This document shows, piece by piece, positions 1 through 8,828 of a DNA stretch of 64,000 nucleotides (its first letter is position 1; each line of letters starts with the position of its first letter). The DNA is from Rhodobacteraceae bacterium EL53. GTDB lineage: Bacteria > Pseudomonadota > Alphaproteobacteria > Rhodobacterales > Rhodobacteraceae. A program made the position numbers and the translations under genes. The stretch spans positions 1 through 64,000 of the forward strand of contig OMPR01000006.1 of the NCBI GenBank assembly GCA_900313015.1, read 5' to 3'. Below the pieces are notes generated by a model. It had not been told where the DNA came from. It was given only the letters and a program-made list of their open reading frames with translations, and ran no database searches.

Positions 1-202
1 GGCTAATCCTTCTCCGATAAATCTTTCCCCCGAAGGGCGTATAAGGTATTACTCACCGTTTCCAGTGGCTATTCCTTAGAGAAGGGCATATTCCCACGCG
101 TTACTAACCCGTCCGCCGCTCACTCCGAAGAGTGCGCTCGACTTGCATGTGTTAGGCCTGCCGCCAGCGTTCGTTCTGAGCCAGGATCAAACTCTCAAGT
201 TG
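1..202 (-). rRNA. rrs: 16S ribosomal RNA, 5' end (partial)
   Basis: Read on the minus strand, positions 202 to about 175 give the conserved 16S start (caacttgagagtttgatcct), followed by the canonical start of the molecule through helix 6 and the V1 region. The rest of the gene lies beyond the left edge. The short V1 hairpin (actcttcggagt) is typical of Alphaproteobacteria. The mature 5' end is placed by similarity at about position 202. Confidence 0.97.
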
Positions 203-640
203 AAATGGTCTTGCGACCATGTCCTTGACGTTCGAACCTCTGCACATCCACACAATGGCCTTACTGAAACCATCATGCGTCTTTTCTGTTTGTTGTGCTT
301 CAGGTTATCCAAAGATAACAAGAAACCGTCCAAACAGTGAAGCTGACACCGGTCATCGGGTCGAAACCCTACCGGCGTTGATATGAAGAGGTTGATCCAT
401 CGAAATAGACCAAACCGCCCACATATCTCTTCAGATATTCAATTTTCAAACAACGTCGGAACATAAGCCCCAGAGACAAAAACCAACAGATGCGCCAATT
501 ATCTCAGCGCGCCCGCTTGCCAATATCCCAAATTCTCCAGCGTCTCTCCGCTGTGTTTCCCGTCCATTTCAGCGTTCCCGCCGTCCCGTCCAGTGTGTCT
601 CAGTAGCGCCTCAGCGCCGCCGGTGAAGGGGGTTCTAGTC
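203..640 (-). promoter_or_regulatory. rRNA operon leader and presumed promoter region
   Basis: Transcription of the 16S gene runs leftward through this region, and no credible gene lies in it. The part next to the 16S gene resembles the processed rrn leader of Rhodobacterales (for example the gagatatgtgggcggtttgg stretch, minus strand, near 410-435). A weak promoter candidate on the minus strand is TTGGCA (523-518) with GATAAT (503-498), but the 14-nt spacing is short. The exact start point cannot be set from sequence alone. Confidence 0.6.
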
Positions 641-701
641 CTAACACCAAATACCCGCAACCCCTAAATACACAAAAACCAACAAAATCACCAGAAATGT
701 G

Positions 702-837
702 AAAACATAAACAATTACAACACCTTACACCCAAACAACAACACCAACCCACAAACCTCAAAACCCAAAACAAACCACAAAACACCCTTATCCACAGACT
801 TACCCACCAAACCCCACCTCAATCACCAAAAATCCAC
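702..837. other. A/C-rich, nearly G-free tract upstream of the rRNA operon
   Basis: The plus strand has no G at all from 702 to 796 (95 nt) and only one G (797) up to 837. The complementary strand is therefore G/T-rich with several GG and GGG runs. A possible 61-aa minus-strand ORF here is a by-product of this skew and is not believed. The tract lies between the rRNA leader and the narR 3' end. Confidence 0.8.
788..796 (+). promoter_or_regulatory. Perfect DnaA-box consensus
   Basis: TTATCCACA matches the strict DnaA-box consensus. It is a single copy inside the G-free tract. I saw no cluster of further boxes nearby, so it is not evidence of an origin by itself. Confidence 0.45.
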
Positions 838-1010
838 GAGTCGGAACAACAAAAACAAAACAGAATCGGGAAAAACAGAGCCAGAGACCGCTCCCTAAAA
901 TGGAAGCAGAAGACGCGCATGAAACACGCTCTGTCTTCAGTTCCAGAAAAAGGCATCTCACAGATCAACTGGGTGGCCTGGCCGATGAGACCTCTCCATC
1001 CCGAAGAAGA

Positions 1011-1808
1011 TCACACTGAGAAGTCGTCGATCAAAGGATCCGGTCGTGCCAATTGATTAAGGTCTTCCAAGTTGGTGATCGTCACCCTTGCCCCATCAAC
1101 CATGACGCCATAGGGCCGCAACGCCTTGATTGCGCGTGACAGGTTTTCTGGCGTCATGCCCAAAAAGGACGCTAATCTGCGCTTATCCATCATCAGGTCA
1201 AATTCCAGCGAACCCGCGCGAATTTGGCTTCGCGAGATATAGTTTGCCAACCGCTCCAGAGACGTTCGCAATTTGAGGTTCTTCGTATTCTTAACCACCG
1301 AGCGATAGCAATTCGCCAGTTCATTGACCACTGAGCGCGCAAAAACACCGTCTTGTTCAAACGCGGTGCGCACATCATTGGACGGCAACAAAACAACGCG
1401 CGACTTTTCAACTGTGCGTGCCGACATCAAATATGGCCCGTCTTTGATGGTAGCAGCCAGAATGAATGTCGAGATCGGGCGCACCATGGCCATGGTCGTA
1501 TCCCGCCCATTCCAATTTGCATAAAGCTCGACGCATCCCCCAACTACGATATGCAAAAAATCCGCAGGATCGCCCTCTTCGACCAAGTCGATCTGTGGTG
1601 GAAAGTTCTGAACATAGGCTCCGCGCACCAGAACTTTGAATGTGTCATCAGACATGTTCTGAAACAAATCCAGAGTTCGAATCTCGGGGATATCTTCGGG
1701 TCGCATCAACAGCTGCCTAATTGGGTATTTTGACCTACATCGGCCATCCAATTGATATTTGTCAACCGGCAGGCGGATATCTGCCACATTCAAGAGCGGC
1801 ATTTTCAC
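1011..1808 (-). CDS. narR: Crp/Fnr-family regulator, NarR-like
   Basis: This 265-aa protein has an N-terminal cyclic-nucleotide-binding-type beta barrel (about residues 45-150), a long dimer helix and a C-terminal winged helix (about 190-250; the recognition-helix region reads MTPENLSRAIKAL). The N-terminal cysteine cluster that holds the 4Fe-4S centre in FNR is missing. This fits the NarR/Dnr branch, which in Paracoccus activates narKGHJI in response to nitrate or nitrite. The gene is divergent from narK1 with a Fnr-type dyad in the 144-nt gap, supporting the same role. Start is GTG at 1808 or ATG at 1802; neither has a strong ribosome binding site. The symbol rests on context plus family, not on an alignment. 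Confidence 0.8.
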   Translation of the reverse strand: MKMPLLNVADIRLPVDKYQLDGRCRSKYPIRQLLMRPEDIPEIRTLDLFQNMSDDTFKVLVRGAYVQNFPPQIDLVEEGDPADFLHIVVGGCVELYANWNGRDTTMAMVRPISTFILAATIKDGPYLMSARTVEKSRVVLLPSNDVRTAFEQDGVFARSVVNELANCYRSVVKNTKNLKLRTSLERLANYISRSQIRAGSLEFDLMMDKRRLASFLGMTPENLSRAIKALRPYGVMVDGARVTITNLEDLNQLARPDPLIDDFSV

Positions 1809-1866
1809 TCAGGCCACCCCACGTCCGTTGGGCCGTCATTTATTTCGACCGGGGCACGCGAAAAGC

Positions 1867-1880
1867 ATGACATAGATCAA
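1867..1880 (+). promoter_or_regulatory. Fnr/NarR-type binding dyad upstream of narK1
   Basis: The site reads atgac-atag-atcaa. It matches 8 of 10 fixed positions of TTGAT-N4-ATCAA, with a perfect right half. It is centred about 79 nt before the narK1 ATG; an AT-rich -10-like cataat lies at 1896-1901, placing the dyad near the -35 to -42 region as in Fnr-activated promoters. Confidence 0.55.
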
Positions 1881-1952
1881 GTAGGTGTCGCTTCGCATAA
1901 TAAAAGAGTTCCTCCAACTGTTTTGGCCTCGTGCCAATAGACGGAGGGACCG

Positions 1953-3374
1953 ATGGAATTACAAAACAAGGCAACAAGCCTCTGGGGCAACTTCTTCAAC
2001 GTGAAGATGGTGCAAATCAGAACCTTCCACATGACGTGGTTTGCGTTCTTTTCATGCTTTTTCGCATGGTTCGGCATCGCGCCGCTGATGATTATCGTGC
2101 GTGACGAGTTGAACCTCACAAAAAATCAGGTGGGCTGGTCGATCATTGCCTCGGTTACGGTGACGGTTTTCGCGCGCTTCTTCATAGGCTGGCTCTGTGA
2201 CCGGATCGGGCCGCGGTTGGCATATACCTATTTGCTGATGCTGGGGGCATTCCCAGTCGCCCTGATCGGTTTGGCCGACAGCTTTGAAGCCTTTTTGTTC
2301 TTTCGCTTGTTGATCGGTGTGATCGGTGCTGCATTCGTCATCACACAGTACCACACCACTGTGATGTTCGCGCCCAACGTTGTGGGCACCGCAAACGCAA
2401 CCTCGGCTGGTTGGGGTAACTTGGGCGGCGGCGTCACCCAATTCGCCATGCCCATGGTTTTTTCAATGTTCGTTGTCGGCTTTGGCTTTTCCGAAGCTGT
2501 CGGCTGGCGCCTGTCCATGGTTGTCGTGGGCTGTGTGATCTTCCTCACCGGTATCGCCTATTACTTCCTCACTCAGGATGCGCCTGACGGCAATTTCAAA
2601 GAACTCCGCGAAAAAGGCATGATGCCACCCAAGAAATCGGTCACCGGAGACTACTTCCGCGCCATGGCTGATTACCGTGTGTGGGTTTTGTTCCTGATTT
2701 ACGGGGCCTGCTTTGGGATCGAGTTGACCGTCAACAACGTCGCCGCGCTCTACTTCTATGACTACTTCGACCTCAGCCTTGTTGCTGCGGGTGGTGTGGC
2801 TGCCTCATTCGGCCTGATGAACATCTTTGCCCGAACTCTGGGCGGCATCTTTGGTGACAACTTCGGTGCACTCTGGGGCCTCAAGGGGCGCTCGTTTTGG
2901 CTGTTCGTTGTGCTCTTGGGCGAAGGCTGTGCCTTGATGATCTTTAGCCAGATGCAGGTTTTGTTCCTCGCATTGCCCATGCTCATCATCTTCTCGCTGT
3001 TCACCCAGATGGCCGAAGGCGCGACTTACTCTGTTGTCCCCTTCATCAACAAAAAAGCATTGGGCGCTGTTGCCGGTGTGGTTGGTGCAGGCGGGAACGC
3101 TGGCGCAGTGGCTGCAGGCTTCCTGTTCAAAGGTGCGATGGAGTGGAACGACGTGTTCCTGATCATTGGGATTACCGTTGCCTGCGCCTCGGTTCTGGCC
3201 TTCTTCGTGCGTTTCTCTGAAGAGCAGGAAGAAGAAGAACGTGCCAACCTCGAAGCGGCACACCTCAACACCCTGCGCGTTCGTGCGGATCGTGCCAACG
3301 CAGCCTTGGCCCGCTCGGTCGATGTGGTCGAGCAATACAACCGCGCGCACCCCGAAAACGCCAAATCATTCTGA
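1953..3374 (+). CDS. narK: Nitrate/nitrite MFS transporter, NarK1-type
   Basis: This 473-aa, about 12-helix major facilitator protein of the nitrate/nitrite porter family probably imports nitrate. A GGAGGG ribosome site (1943-1948) precedes the ATG. The loop between helices 2 and 3 has the MFS signature (GWLCDRIGPRLAY), and glycine-rich segments such as AGWGNLGGGVTQ match the nitrate signature of the family. The C-terminus is a charged, coiled-coil-like tail (EEQEEEERANLEAAH). It is the first gene of the nar operon. In Paracoccus the NarK1 and NarK2 modules are fused in one protein; here they are separate adjacent genes. Confidence 0.9.
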   Translation: MELQNKATSLWGNFFNVKMVQIRTFHMTWFAFFSCFFAWFGIAPLMIIVRDELNLTKNQVGWSIIASVTVTVFARFFIGWLCDRIGPRLAYTYLLMLGAFPVALIGLADSFEAFLFFRLLIGVIGAAFVITQYHTTVMFAPNVVGTANATSAGWGNLGGGVTQFAMPMVFSMFVVGFGFSEAVGWRLSMVVVGCVIFLTGIAYYFLTQDAPDGNFKELREKGMMPPKKSVTGDYFRAMADYRVWVLFLIYGACFGIELTVNNVAALYFYDYFDLSLVAAGGVAASFGLMNIFARTLGGIFGDNFGALWGLKGRSFWLFVVLLGEGCALMIFSQMQVLFLALPMLIIFSLFTQMAEGATYSVVPFINKKALGAVAGVVGAGGNAGAVAAGFLFKGAMEWNDVFLIIGITVACASVLAFFVRFSEEQEEEERANLEAAHLNTLRVRADRANAALARSVDVVEQYNRAHPENAKSF

Positions 3375-3430
3375 AATAATACGGCGCGCCAACAAGGCGT
3401 GCCACAACCCTCATCCTGAGGAGGACTAAA

Positions 3431-5038
3431 GTGGGACAAGACCTAAGAAACTACACCCCGGAAGACGAGGCCTTTTGGTCGTCGACCGGTAAGTCAATTG
3501 CAACCCGCAACCTGTGGATTTCAATCCCGTCGCTGCTGTGTGGCTTTGCTGTCTGGCTGTACTGGGGCATCATCACCGTTCAGATGATCAACCTTGGTTT
3601 CGATTTTGAAAAATCAGAACTGTTCACACTGGCAGCCATCGCTGGCCTGACTGGTGCAACACTGCGCATTCCGTCTACATTCTTTATCCGCATCGCGGGT
3701 GGGCGAAACACCATCTTTTTCACCACTGCCCTGCTGATGATCCCTGCCCTTGGTGCCGGGTATGCGTTGCAGAACCCTGATACCCCTCTGTGGCAGTTCC
3801 AGATCCTGGCCTTCCTCAGTGGTATCGGTGGCGGAAACTTCAGCTCCTCGATGTCCAACATTTCGTTCTTCTACCCGAAAAAGGTTCAAGGCTATGCACT
3901 GGGCATGAACGCGGGTCTGGGCAACTTTGGTGTGACCACCATGCAGATCGTTATCCCGCTGGTGATGACATTTGGCCTGTTCGGCGGCGATCCTATGATC
4001 CTGGAAAACACCTCGGGCACCCTGATTGGTAAAATCCCTGCCGGAACCGAGACCTACATTCACAACGCGGGTTATGTCTGGCTGCTGTTGCTCATTCCAC
4101 TGGCCTTTGCGGGTTGGTTCGGCATGAACAACATTCGTGATGAGCACGTCAGCCCCGATATCCCCGGTCCTGTTGGCGCGTTCTCAACCATCACCTTTAT
4201 GTTGTTGATCGGTTTTGTAACTGCTGCCTTTGGTCTGTGGCTGATGTTGCCCGCCAAAGTTGGTGGATCCGGTTTTATGGTTTCAAAGTGGATCGTTCTG
4301 CCCATCGTAATCGCCCTGACCGTATTCCTGCTAAAACTGATCCCCGGTCAGATCGGTCAGAACCTGACTCGTCAGTACAAGATCTTTGGCAACAAACACA
4401 CTTGGGCCATGACCGTGATCTACACCATGACCTTTGGCTCGTTCATCGGCTACGCCGCAACCTTTGCCCTAGCAATCAAAGTGGTCTTTGGCTTTCAGCA
4501 CGTCGAAGTTGACGGTGTCATGACCCATGATCTGGCCAACCCCAACGGTCCTTCGGCCCTGATGTATGCTTGGATGGGCCCTTTCATCGGCGCGTTGATC
4601 CGCCCCGTGGGTGGTATGATCGCTGATAAATTGGGCGGTGCCCGGGTTACCCAGTGGATCTCGATCGTTATGGTCGCTTCGGCACTGGGCGTGGCTTACT
4701 TCCTGAAACAGGCCTATGTTTCCGCGACCCCGGAAGAATTCTTCTTCCCCTTCATGGTGCTGTTCCTGATCCTGTTCGCTGCCACCGGTATCGGCAATGG
4801 TTCAACCTTCCGCACCATCGCGTTTGCATTCGACAAAGAGCAAGCTGGCCCGGTTCTGGGTTGGACCGCTGCGGTCGCTGCCTACGGCGCGTTCATCATC
4901 CCCAAAGTGTTCGGCGAACAGATCAAAGCCGCGACGCCAGAGTACGCTCTGTATGGTTTCGCCGTCTTCTACGGCGTCTGCATCCTGATCAACTGGTGGT
5001 TCTACCTGCGCCCCGGCGCATACATCAAAAACCCCTGA
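3431..5038 (+). CDS. narK2: Nitrate/nitrite MFS antiporter, NarK2-type
   Basis: This 535-aa transporter starts at a GTG preceded by GAGGAGG (3418-3424). It begins 56 nt after narK1. It has about 12 membrane spans and the nitrate-porter motifs AGLGNFGVTTMQ (first half) and GIGNGSTFR (second half). The long central insert between helices 6 and 7, and the GNKHTWAMTVIYTMTFGSFIGY segment broken here as GNKHTWAMT then FGSFIGY, are typical of NarK2 proteins. In Paracoccus the second NarK module is believed to exchange nitrite for nitrate; that role is inferred here. Confidence 0.88.
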   Translation: MGQDLRNYTPEDEAFWSSTGKSIATRNLWISIPSLLCGFAVWLYWGIITVQMINLGFDFEKSELFTLAAIAGLTGATLRIPSTFFIRIAGGRNTIFFTTALLMIPALGAGYALQNPDTPLWQFQILAFLSGIGGGNFSSSMSNISFFYPKKVQGYALGMNAGLGNFGVTTMQIVIPLVMTFGLFGGDPMILENTSGTLIGKIPAGTETYIHNAGYVWLLLLIPLAFAGWFGMNNIRDEHVSPDIPGPVGAFSTITFMLLIGFVTAAFGLWLMLPAKVGGSGFMVSKWIVLPIVIALTVFLLKLIPGQIGQNLTRQYKIFGNKHTWAMTVIYTMTFGSFIGYAATFALAIKVVFGFQHVEVDGVMTHDLANPNGPSALMYAWMGPFIGALIRPVGGMIADKLGGARVTQWISIVMVASALGVAYFLKQAYVSATPEEFFFPFMVLFLILFAATGIGNGSTFRTIAFAFDKEQAGPVLGWTAAVAAYGAFIIPKVFGEQIKAATPEYALYGFAVFYGVCILINWWFYLRPGAYIKNP

Positions 5039-5050
5039 TCCAGCCCGCCC

Positions 5051-5078
5051 GCCTGCCCCGGCACAGATCGGGGCAGGC
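5051..5078 (+). other. Intercistronic hairpin between narK2 and narG
   Basis: A perfect 9-bp stem (gcctgcccc / ggggcaggc) with a 10-nt loop lies 13 nt after the narK2 stop and 11 nt before the narG ribosome site (AGGAGG, 5090-5095). There is no T-run after it, so it looks like an mRNA processing or stability element rather than a full terminator. Confidence 0.6.
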
Positions 5079-5102
5079 CAGCCAATCCAAGGAGGCCTAA
5101 GA

Positions 5103-8100
5103 ATGAGCCATCTGCTTGATAAATTGAACTTCCTTCAGCCCAAAAAGCTGGACACGTTCGCCAACGGCCACGGGGTCACAACCCGCGAGAACCGCGATTG
5201 GGAAGACACCTATCGCAATCGCTGGCGGCACGACAAAATCGTGCGCTCGACCCATGGTGTGAACTGTACCGGGTCCTGCTCTTGGAAGATCTACGTGAAG
5301 TCAGGAATTGTCACCTGGGAAACCCAGCAGACTGATTACCCACGCACCCGCTCCGATCTGCCCAACCACGAACCACGCGGCTGTGCCCGTGGCGCTAGTT
5401 ACAGCTGGTATCTCTATTCCGCGAACCGGGTGAAGAACCCGTTGATGCGCGGCAAACTGGCTAAAATCTGGCGCAAAATGCGCGCAACCATGACCCCGAT
5501 CGAAGCTTGGACCAAGCTCCAGAATGACCCGATCCTGCGTGCCTCTTACGTTGAAAACCGCGGCAAGGGTGGCTTTGTCCGTTCTACATGGGACGAGTCG
5601 ACCGAACTGACGGCTGCTGCCAATGCTTATACCGCCAAAACCTACGGCCCCGACCGAGTCTTTGGATTCTCGCCCATTCCTGCGATGTCGATGGTGTCTT
5701 ACGCCGCTGGCTCGCGGTATCTCAGCCTCTTGGGCGGCACATGTATGTCGTTCTACGACTGGTATTGCGATCTGCCACCCGCCTCGCCGATGACATGGGG
5801 CGAACAGACCGACGTTCCAGAATCTGCTGACTGGTACAACGCTGGCTTCCTGCTGCTCTGGGGCTCGAACGTGCCACAGACCCGGACACCAGATGCGCAC
5901 TTTTACACCGAGGCACGGTATCGCGGCACCAAATCCGCCGTCATCTGCCCCGACTATTCCGAAGCCGCCAAATTCGGTGATGTCTGGCTGGCCCCTCAAC
6001 AGGGCACGGACGCGGCACTGGCAATGGCCTTTGGCCACGTGATCCTGCGCGAATTCCACCTCGACCGTCAGGCCGAGTATTTCGAAGATTACTGCCGCAA
6101 GTATTCCGACTTCCCCATGCTGGTGAAGATGGAAGAAAAAGACGGCAAGCTGGTTCCCGGCCGGTTCCTGCGTGCCGACGATCTGGACGGCAAACTGGGC
6201 GAAGACAACAACCCCGAATGGAAAACTGTCGCCTATGATCGCACAGCCAAAGGCTTTGTCGCGCCAAACGGGTCTGTCGGTTATCGCTGGGGTGAAGACG
6301 GCGAATGGAACCTCGAAACACGCGCGGATGGCAAAGACACACAGTTGGCCATGACCTTTGTGTTGGAAGAAGATCACGACGAAGTAGTCGGCGTCGATTT
6401 CCCATACTTTGGTGGCTTGGCAACTGAAAACTTTGTCAAATGTGACCACCCCGACGTACTGACACGCAATATCCCGGTGAAAACAGTCAAAACGGGTGAG
6501 GGCGACGTTAAAGTTGCAACCGTCTTTGACCTGTTCTGTGCCAACTATGGCTTGGATCGCGGGTTGGGTGGCGAATGGGTTACATCTGATTATGACGCCG
6601 ATATCCCCTACACCCCCAAGTGGGCTGAAAAGATCACTGGCGTCTCTGCAGAAAAGATCGTCACCGTTGCTCGCGAGTTTGCACTTAACGCCGAAAAGAC
6701 CAAGGGCAAGTCCATGGTCATCCTCGGCGCTGGTTTGAACCACTGGTACCACATGGACATGAACTATCGTGGTATCATCAACATGCTGGTGATGTGTGGG
6801 TGTATCGGTCAATCCGGTGGTGGCTGGTCCCACTATGTGGGTCAGGAAAAGCTGCGTCCGCAAACCGGCTGGCAACCGTTGGCATTTGCACTCGACTGGG
6901 CCCGCCCACCGCGCCACATGAACTCGACCTCAGCTTGGTATGCCCACACCAACCAGTGGCGTTATGAGACCCTGAAATCGGATGAGATCCTGTCCCCCAC
7001 CGCCCCCGAAGGCGATTGGGACGCCAGCCTGATCGATTACAACATCCGAGCGGAACGCATGGGCTGGTTGCCCTCCGCTCCACAGCTCAAAACTAATCCG
7101 TTGGAGGTTGCCAAAGCGGCCAAAAACGCAGGTGTTGAGATCAAGGATTACATCGCTGACAAACTGACATCTGGCGAGTTGGAAATGTCCTGCGAAGATC
7201 CGGATGCGCCTGAAAACTGGCCACGTAACCTGTTCATCTGGCGGTCCAACCTGCTTGGGTCTTCGGGCAAAGGTCACGAATACTTCCTCAAGCACCTGCT
7301 TGGCACCGACCACGGTGTTCTCGGTAAGGATCTGGGCGAAGAAGGCGGCGAAATGCCGAAAGAGGCCAAGTGGCACAAGGATGCCCCCAAAGGTAAACTT
7401 GACCTGCTGGTCACCATCGACTTCCGCATGTCCACCACCGCCGTCTATTCGGACATCGTTCTGCCGACGGCATCCTGGTATGAGAAAAACGACCTCAACA
7501 CCTCGGACATGCACCCGTTCATCCACCCGCTGCAGGCGGCTGTAGACCCGGCGTATGAATCGAAATCAGATTGGGAAATCTTCAAGGCCATCGCCAAGAA
7601 GTTCTCGGAAGTTGCTCCAGAAATCCTCGGCAAAGAAACCGACGTTGTCGCCCTGCCGATCCTGCACGACACCCCTGCCGAAATTGCCCAGGATCAGGTC
7701 AAGGATTGGAAGAAAGGCGAATGCGACCTGATACCCGGTAAAACCGCACCCAACTATGTGCCGGTCGAACGGGACTACCCTGCGCTCTATGACCGGTTTA
7801 CTGCTCTTGGTCCATTGATGGACAAGGTCGGCAATGGCGGCAAAGGCATCGCTTGGGATACCAAGCATGAGGTGCAGGAACTGCGCGATCTGAACGGTGA
7901 ACACCGCGACGGCTACAACGCTGGCATGCCCAAGATCGTGACCGATATCGACGCCACCGAAGTCATCCTGATGCTGGCCCCCGAAACCAATGGTGAGGTT
8001 GCGGTCAAAGCGTGGGAAGAGATCGAAAAGGCAACCGGACGTGAACACAAACATCTGGCCGAAGGTCAGCAGCATGTGAAAATCCGGTTCCGTGATATCG

Positions 8101-8828
8101 CGGCCCAACCGCGCAAGATCATCAGCTCGCCCACATGGTCGGGCATCGAGAGCGAGGAAGTCTGCTATAACGCCGGCTACACCAACGTTCATGAATTGAT
8201 CCCGTGGCGCACGCTGACCGGTCGTCAACAGCTCTATCAGGATCACCTGTGGATGCGGGCATTTGGCGAAGGCTTCTGTACGTATCGCCCTCCGGTCGAT
8301 CTGAAAACGATCACCAAGGACGTGCAGGATGATGGCGACAGCTTGGTGTTGAACTTCATCACCCCACACCAGAAATGGGGTATCCACTCGACCTATTCAG
8401 ACAACCTGTTGATGCTGACGCTGAACCGGGGTGGACCTGTGGTCTGGCTATCCGAAGTGGACGCCAAGAAGGCAGGGATCGTGGATAACGACTGGATCGA
8501 AGCCTACAACGTCAACGGTGCACTCACTGCCCGTGCCGTGGTGTCCCAGCGGATCCGCGAAGGGTCGGTCTTTATGTACCACGCGCAGGAAAAGATCGTG
8601 AACACACCCGGGTCGGAGAAAACCGGCAACCGTGGTGGGATCCACAACTCGGTCACCCGTACGACGCTGAAACCCACCCATATGATCGGCGGCTACGCGC
8701 ACCAATCCTATGGCTTCAACTACTACGGAACCGTCGGCAGCAACCGAGACGAATTTGTCGTCGTCCGGAAAATGAAGAACGTCGACTGGCTTGACGACGA
8801 GCCGACCACGAAGGAGGCCGCAGAATGA
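5103..8828 (+). CDS. narG: Respiratory nitrate reductase, alpha subunit
   Basis: This 1241-aa molybdenum subunit reduces nitrate to nitrite on the cytoplasmic face of the membrane. The FS0 iron-sulfur motif is complete: His51, Cys55, Cys59 and Cys94, with histidine as first ligand as is typical of NarG. The YDWYCDLP segment (about residues 218-225) contains the aspartate (about Asp223) that binds molybdenum in characterised NarG. The length is normal. A strong AGGAGG lies 7 nt before the ATG. There is no twin-arginine export signal, so it is membrane-bound NarG, not periplasmic Nap. The stop overlaps the narH start (ATGA), indicating translational coupling. Confidence 0.98.
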   Translation: MSHLLDKLNFLQPKKLDTFANGHGVTTRENRDWEDTYRNRWRHDKIVRSTHGVNCTGSCSWKIYVKSGIVTWETQQTDYPRTRSDLPNHEPRGCARGASYSWYLYSANRVKNPLMRGKLAKIWRKMRATMTPIEAWTKLQNDPILRASYVENRGKGGFVRSTWDESTELTAAANAYTAKTYGPDRVFGFSPIPAMSMVSYAAGSRYLSLLGGTCMSFYDWYCDLPPASPMTWGEQTDVPESADWYNAGFLLLWGSNVPQTRTPDAHFYTEARYRGTKSAVICPDYSEAAKFGDVWLAPQQGTDAALAMAFGHVILREFHLDRQAEYFEDYCRKYSDFPMLVKMEEKDGKLVPGRFLRADDLDGKLGEDNNPEWKTVAYDRTAKGFVAPNGSVGYRWGEDGEWNLETRADGKDTQLAMTFVLEEDHDEVVGVDFPYFGGLATENFVKCDHPDVLTRNIPVKTVKTGEGDVKVATVFDLFCANYGLDRGLGGEWVTSDYDADIPYTPKWAEKITGVSAEKIVTVAREFALNAEKTKGKSMVILGAGLNHWYHMDMNYRGIINMLVMCGCIGQSGGGWSHYVGQEKLRPQTGWQPLAFALDWARPPRHMNSTSAWYAHTNQWRYETLKSDEILSPTAPEGDWDASLIDYNIRAERMGWLPSAPQLKTNPLEVAKAAKNAGVEIKDYIADKLTSGELEMSCEDPDAPENWPRNLFIWRSNLLGSSGKGHEYFLKHLLGTDHGVLGKDLGEEGGEMPKEAKWHKDAPKGKLDLLVTIDFRMSTTAVYSDIVLPTASWYEKNDLNTSDMHPFIHPLQAAVDPAYESKSDWEIFKAIAKKFSEVAPEILGKETDVVALPILHDTPAEIAQDQVKDWKKGECDLIPGKTAPNYVPVERDYPALYDRFTALGPLMDKVGNGGKGIAWDTKHEVQELRDLNGEHRDGYNAGMPKIVTDIDATEVILMLAPETNGEVAVKAWEEIEKATGREHKHLAEGQQHVKIRFRDIAAQPRKIISSPTWSGIESEEVCYNAGYTNVHELIPWRTLTGRQQLYQDHLWMRAFGEGFCTYRPPVDLKTITKDVQDDGDSLVLNFITPHQKWGIHSTYSDNLLMLTLNRGGPVVWLSEVDAKKAGIVDNDWIEAYNVNGALTARAVVSQRIREGSVFMYHAQEKIVNTPGSEKTGNRGGIHNSVTRTTLKPTHMIGGYAHQSYGFNYYGTVGSNRDEFVVVRKMKNVDWLDDEPTTKEAAE

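Noticed and set aside
628-640. ggttctagtcc resembles a tRNA T-loop
   Set aside because: The invariant purine of the T-loop is replaced by T and no tRNA cloverleaf can be folded around it.
600-785. 61-aa minus-strand ORF in the rRNA upstream region
   Set aside because: Made only of Gly, Cys, Phe, Val and Leu because of the G/T-rich tract; no ribosome site.
788-796. Chromosomal origin at the DnaA box
   Set aside because: A single box with no cluster, no dnaA/parAB or hemE-like genes nearby; not enough for an origin.
5301-6917. 538-aa open frame on the minus strand opposite narG
   Set aside because: It is fully covered by the canonical narG gene, has no ribosome site and no recognisable domain; long antisense frames are common in GC-rich genes.
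7566-8387. 273-aa minus-strand ORF inside narG
   Set aside because: Shadow of the narG coding sequence.
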